Source: Bacteroidota bacterium
Lineage (GTDB): Bacteria; Bacteroidota; Bacteroidia; Bacteroidales; Rikenellaceae
Direction of reading: 5' to 3'
Length of the DNA: 9,856 nt
Assembly (NCBI GenBank): GCA_023413645.1
Contig: JAEZPN010000040.1
Coordinates: forward strand, 1 to 9,856
The translations under genes were made by a program, and so were the position numbers. The notes under the pieces are model-generated. The model was not told the origin of the DNA. It made no database searches and saw only the letters and a list, made by a program, of their open reading frames with translations. Of the stretch, positions 7,659 through 9,856 are shown in pieces (positions within the stretch are counted from its first letter, which is position 1; each line of letters starts with the position of its first letter).

Positions 7659-9686
7659 TTACTTAAATTTTGGAATATCTGCAAAGACGCTGTGTCCAGT
7701 AATTTTAATAAGGAAGCCACCACCAGCGGCCATATCTATTTTATGAGGATTATCTCTACCATATAGTTTGTAATACTCTTTGCCAGTGAGCACTATATGC
7801 TGATAGTCGCTGCCATCCGTTGCGGCGTCAGGTCCATCCATAAATATCTCCACCTCATCTATTATGTAATCGAGAATTATTGGAAGTTTTACCTCATATG
7901 TGCGTGGGGTGTTGCCATTGAGACCTGCAATGTATTGTGTGTAGAAATTGGCGCGTGCGTATGTTACGATATACTCGCCAATCTGACCATCTGTGCAAGC
8001 CTTCCGCTCCCATGTCGTTGGTATTGAGGCGAGGAACTTGGTGAACTCGGGCTCACGCTCGTAGTTCGTTGGGGAGTCGCAGAGCATGGCAAGAGGCTGG
8101 TCGTAAACCACATACATCGCCAGCTGATGACACCTTGTACCCTGACTCATTGGGCGTGAGTAGTTTGGTTCGTACTTTTCACGTGGTGCGTTGCGCATAG
8201 CACCAGGGGTGTAGTCCATAGGTCCTGCCACTGCACGGATAAAGGGGATGGTCACATCGTAGGTTATCTGGTCGTGCTCCGCACCGAGCCACTTCATCGT
8301 CTCAAGGCCATGAACGCCCTCAAAATTGATAGCGTTATGGTAGGTTCTATTGAGTCCCGTAGGCTTGTAAACACCGTGATAATCAACGAGCATATGGTAT
8401 TTAGCCGCTATCTCGGCAAGGTCGTAGACAAACTCCACCATCTCCTGGTCGTCGCGGTCGAGGAAGTCAACCTTCCAACCCTTAACACCAAGCTCAGAGT
8501 AGTGTTTACAAAGTCCCTCTATATCGCGTTGCATAGCCCAGTAGCCTGCCCAAAGGATGATGCCCACGCCACGCTCCTTGCCATAGTCAACCAACTCCTT
8601 GATGTCGATCTCGGGCACTACCTTCATTAGGTCTGCCTCGCCCTTGACGCTCCAGCCCTCATCCAAGATTACGTACTCGATGCCGTAGCGCGAGGCAAAG
8701 TCTATATAGTATTTGTATGTGTCGTTGTTGATGCCCGCTTTGAAGTCTACGCCCTCCAAACCCCAGTCGTTCCACCACTCCCAAGCTACCTTGCCAGGCT
8801 TAATCCACGAGGTATCCTCGATACGGCACTCATCGGCCAAATTCCACACTAAGCGACTATTAGCCAAGTCGGTAGCTCCGCCCATGACAACGCCACGCCA
8901 AGGGAATGTACGCTTACCCGAGCACTCGGCGATATAGGGCTTGCGAGATTTTACCACACCCTGCAACATGTTGTAGTCGCCCTGCTCCACTACATCGGGC
9001 ACGGTGGCAAACTCGGTGTCTAACGTGCCATCCTGGTTGCGATTCGAGAGGAACATGCCTGGGTAGTCCTCGACGTTCGACTCTACGATGCAGACATTTA
9101 GGTAGTTGCTCTCGACAACTGCGGGGGTGAAGATGAGTCTGCGCCAATCTATATCCTTGAGTGTCACATAGTCGTAGGTATTCTCAAACGAGGTGTAGAA
9201 CTGTGTGGCGTAGTCGGGGGTAGCGTCTGGCTTAAAATTTACATAAGGTATCCACGCATCATACTCCTCGTGGAAGGCGAACTCGGCCAACTCATCTATG
9301 ACAGTGTAGTTGTCATCAACATTAGAGATAAAGCGGTAGGCGACGCCATCGTTATATGCTCGAAGCTCCACGCTATAGTCGCCAAAGTTGACCACGGCAG
9401 CGTTGTACTCCCTGTGGCTCGACCTCTTTATCCTTCCCTTGCTTACATTCTCGCCCCAATTGCCTACCGAGGTCTCCATCTTAAGGCGCGAAGGGTAAAC
9501 CCATACAAAAGGAGCATCGTATGGGCCGTTGTATGATGCTGCGCACCACTTAAGCGTGCCATCTCTCCAATCTAACATGATGTAGTATGATTGGTCGGGA
9601 GATGTCACAGCAACAGCGTGGTGCTTCTTGGCATTGGCGTTGAAACAAAGGAGTGTCGCTATAAGTATGAGTAGCAGTCGTTTCAT
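7659..9686 (-). CDS. GH97 family glycoside hydrolase, probably retaining alpha-galactosidase-like
   Basis: GH97 contains inverting alpha-glucosidases (SusB) and retaining alpha-galactosidases (BT1871). This 675-residue protein has an SPase I signal peptide (cleavage after NANA, residue 19), an N-terminal beta-sandwich domain to about residue 290, a catalytic barrel at roughly 295-560 and a C-terminal beta domain. Barrel landmarks are AWEWWNDW at 301-308, YVILDEGWS at 338-346, KVDFLDRDDQ at 405-414, DYHGVYKPTGLNRTYHN at 435-451 and NFEGVHGLETMKW at 454-466. Asp407 and Glu462 lie 55 residues apart, the same spacing as the nucleophile (Asp415) and acid/base (Glu470) of BT1871 as I recall them; SusB has Gly at the nucleophile site. 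That favours a retaining enzyme acting on alpha-galactosides, though related pyranosides are possible. It begins 6 nt after rlmN and precedes two GH92 genes. Confidence 0.93.
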   Translation of the reverse strand: MKRLLLILIATLLCFNANAKKHHAVAVTSPDQSYYIMLDWRDGTLKWCAASYNGPYDAPFVWVYPSRLKMETSVGNWGENVSKGRIKRSSHREYNAAVVNFGDYSVELRAYNDGVAYRFISNVDDNYTVIDELAEFAFHEEYDAWIPYVNFKPDATPDYATQFYTSFENTYDYVTLKDIDWRRLIFTPAVVESNYLNVCIVESNVEDYPGMFLSNRNQDGTLDTEFATVPDVVEQGDYNMLQGVVKSRKPYIAECSGKRTFPWRGVVMGGATDLANSRLVWNLADECRIEDTSWIKPGKVAWEWWNDWGLEGVDFKAGINNDTYKYYIDFASRYGIEYVILDEGWSVKGEADLMKVVPEIDIKELVDYGKERGVGIILWAGYWAMQRDIEGLCKHYSELGVKGWKVDFLDRDDQEMVEFVYDLAEIAAKYHMLVDYHGVYKPTGLNRTYHNAINFEGVHGLETMKWLGAEHDQITYDVTIPFIRAVAGPMDYTPGAMRNAPREKYEPNYSRPMSQGTRCHQLAMYVVYDQPLAMLCDSPTNYEREPEFTKFLASIPTTWERKACTDGQIGEYIVTYARANFYTQYIAGLNGNTPRTYEVKLPIILDYIIDEVEIFMDGPDAATDGSDYQHIVLTGKEYYKLYGRDNPHKIDMAAGGGFLIKITGHSVFADIPKFK

Positions 9687-9692
9687 CTTTGG

Positions 9693-9856
9693 TTACTTCT
9701 TCTCTGCAGTTGATAGTAGTCCGCATGCAGCCTCAATGTCCTCGCCACGCGATGCGCGCAGGGTGGTCTGTATGCCACGCTTGGTAAGTGTATCGCGGAA
9801 CTCGATAATCTTCTCTAACTCAGGTGAGAAGAATGGCGAGTCGGGAATCTTGTGGA
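9693..9856 (-). CDS. rlmN: 23S rRNA (adenine-2503)-C2 methyltransferase RlmN, C-terminal end only
   Basis: RlmN is a radical-SAM enzyme that methylates A2503 of 23S rRNA and A37 of some tRNAs. Only the last 53 codons and the TAA stop (9695-9693) are inside the window; the gene enters from the right edge. The readable end begins HKIPDSPFF and contains TLRASRGEDIEAACGLLSTAEKK. The RGxDIxAACG block is the RlmN C-terminal signature, and its cysteine corresponds to the methyl-carrying Cys355 of the E. coli enzyme, so the catalytic end is intact. The radical-SAM CxxxCxxC motif is outside the window. The GH97 gene starts 6 nt after the stop, and the purine-rich AGAGAAGAAG at the end of rlmN could serve as its ribosome-binding region, which suggests co-transcription. 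Confidence 0.9.
   Translation of the reverse strand, partial: HKIPDSPFFSPELEKIIEFRDTLTKRGIQTTLRASRGEDIEAACGLLSTAEKK

Noticed and set aside
7386..7766. 126-codon plus-strand open frame spanning the GH97/GH92 junction
   Set aside because: It is antisense to two well-supported genes, has no promoter or recognisable domain, and its length is explained by the codon bias of the opposite strand.

Overview
The window looks like chromosomal DNA of a gut-type Bacteroidales bacterium, possibly Rikenellaceae/Alistipes-like, although the genus is a weak guess. The evidence is a TTG-N21-TAnnTTTG promoter of the Bacteroidetes type, three secreted glycoside hydrolases from families expanded in gut Bacteroidetes (one GH97 and two GH92), a Bacteroidetes-style YitT/DUF2179 membrane protein, and leaders without strong Shine-Dalgarno sites. 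All six genes lie on the minus strand and fill almost the whole window. The many plus-strand open frames are antisense shadows.

In the direction of transcription (right to left), the window opens with the last 53 codons of rlmN, which encodes the 23S rRNA/tRNA adenine-C2 methyltransferase. Then, with gaps of only 6, 3 and 1 nt, come a GH97 glycosidase, a GH92 mannosidase-family enzyme with an SPase I signal peptide, and a second GH92 with a lipoprotein signal. This tight array ends at a stem-loop that is a candidate terminator. It looks like an operon in which a translation-maintenance gene leads a small exo-glycosidase set. No SusC/SusD pair or regulator is visible here.

The second block starts in a 174-nt gap holding the terminator, a promoter and a 14-bp perfect palindrome. 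It comprises a yitT-family gene and, 36 nt later, the 5' part of priA (590 codons; the gene runs off the left edge). The YitT-family protein is about 100 residues longer than usual because of an acidic, threonine-rich insertion before its last membrane helix.

The three hydrolases should act together in the periplasm. The GH97 carries residues expected of a retaining alpha-galactosidase-like enzyme, and the two GH92 enzymes should remove alpha-mannosyl residues, so the set would suit alpha-mannose-rich glycans with alpha-galactose caps. That substrate is an inference. I see no tRNA, rRNA, CRISPR, insertion sequence or phage gene. The nearest thing to an undescribed feature is the YitT insertion; no clearly new multi-gene system is visible.
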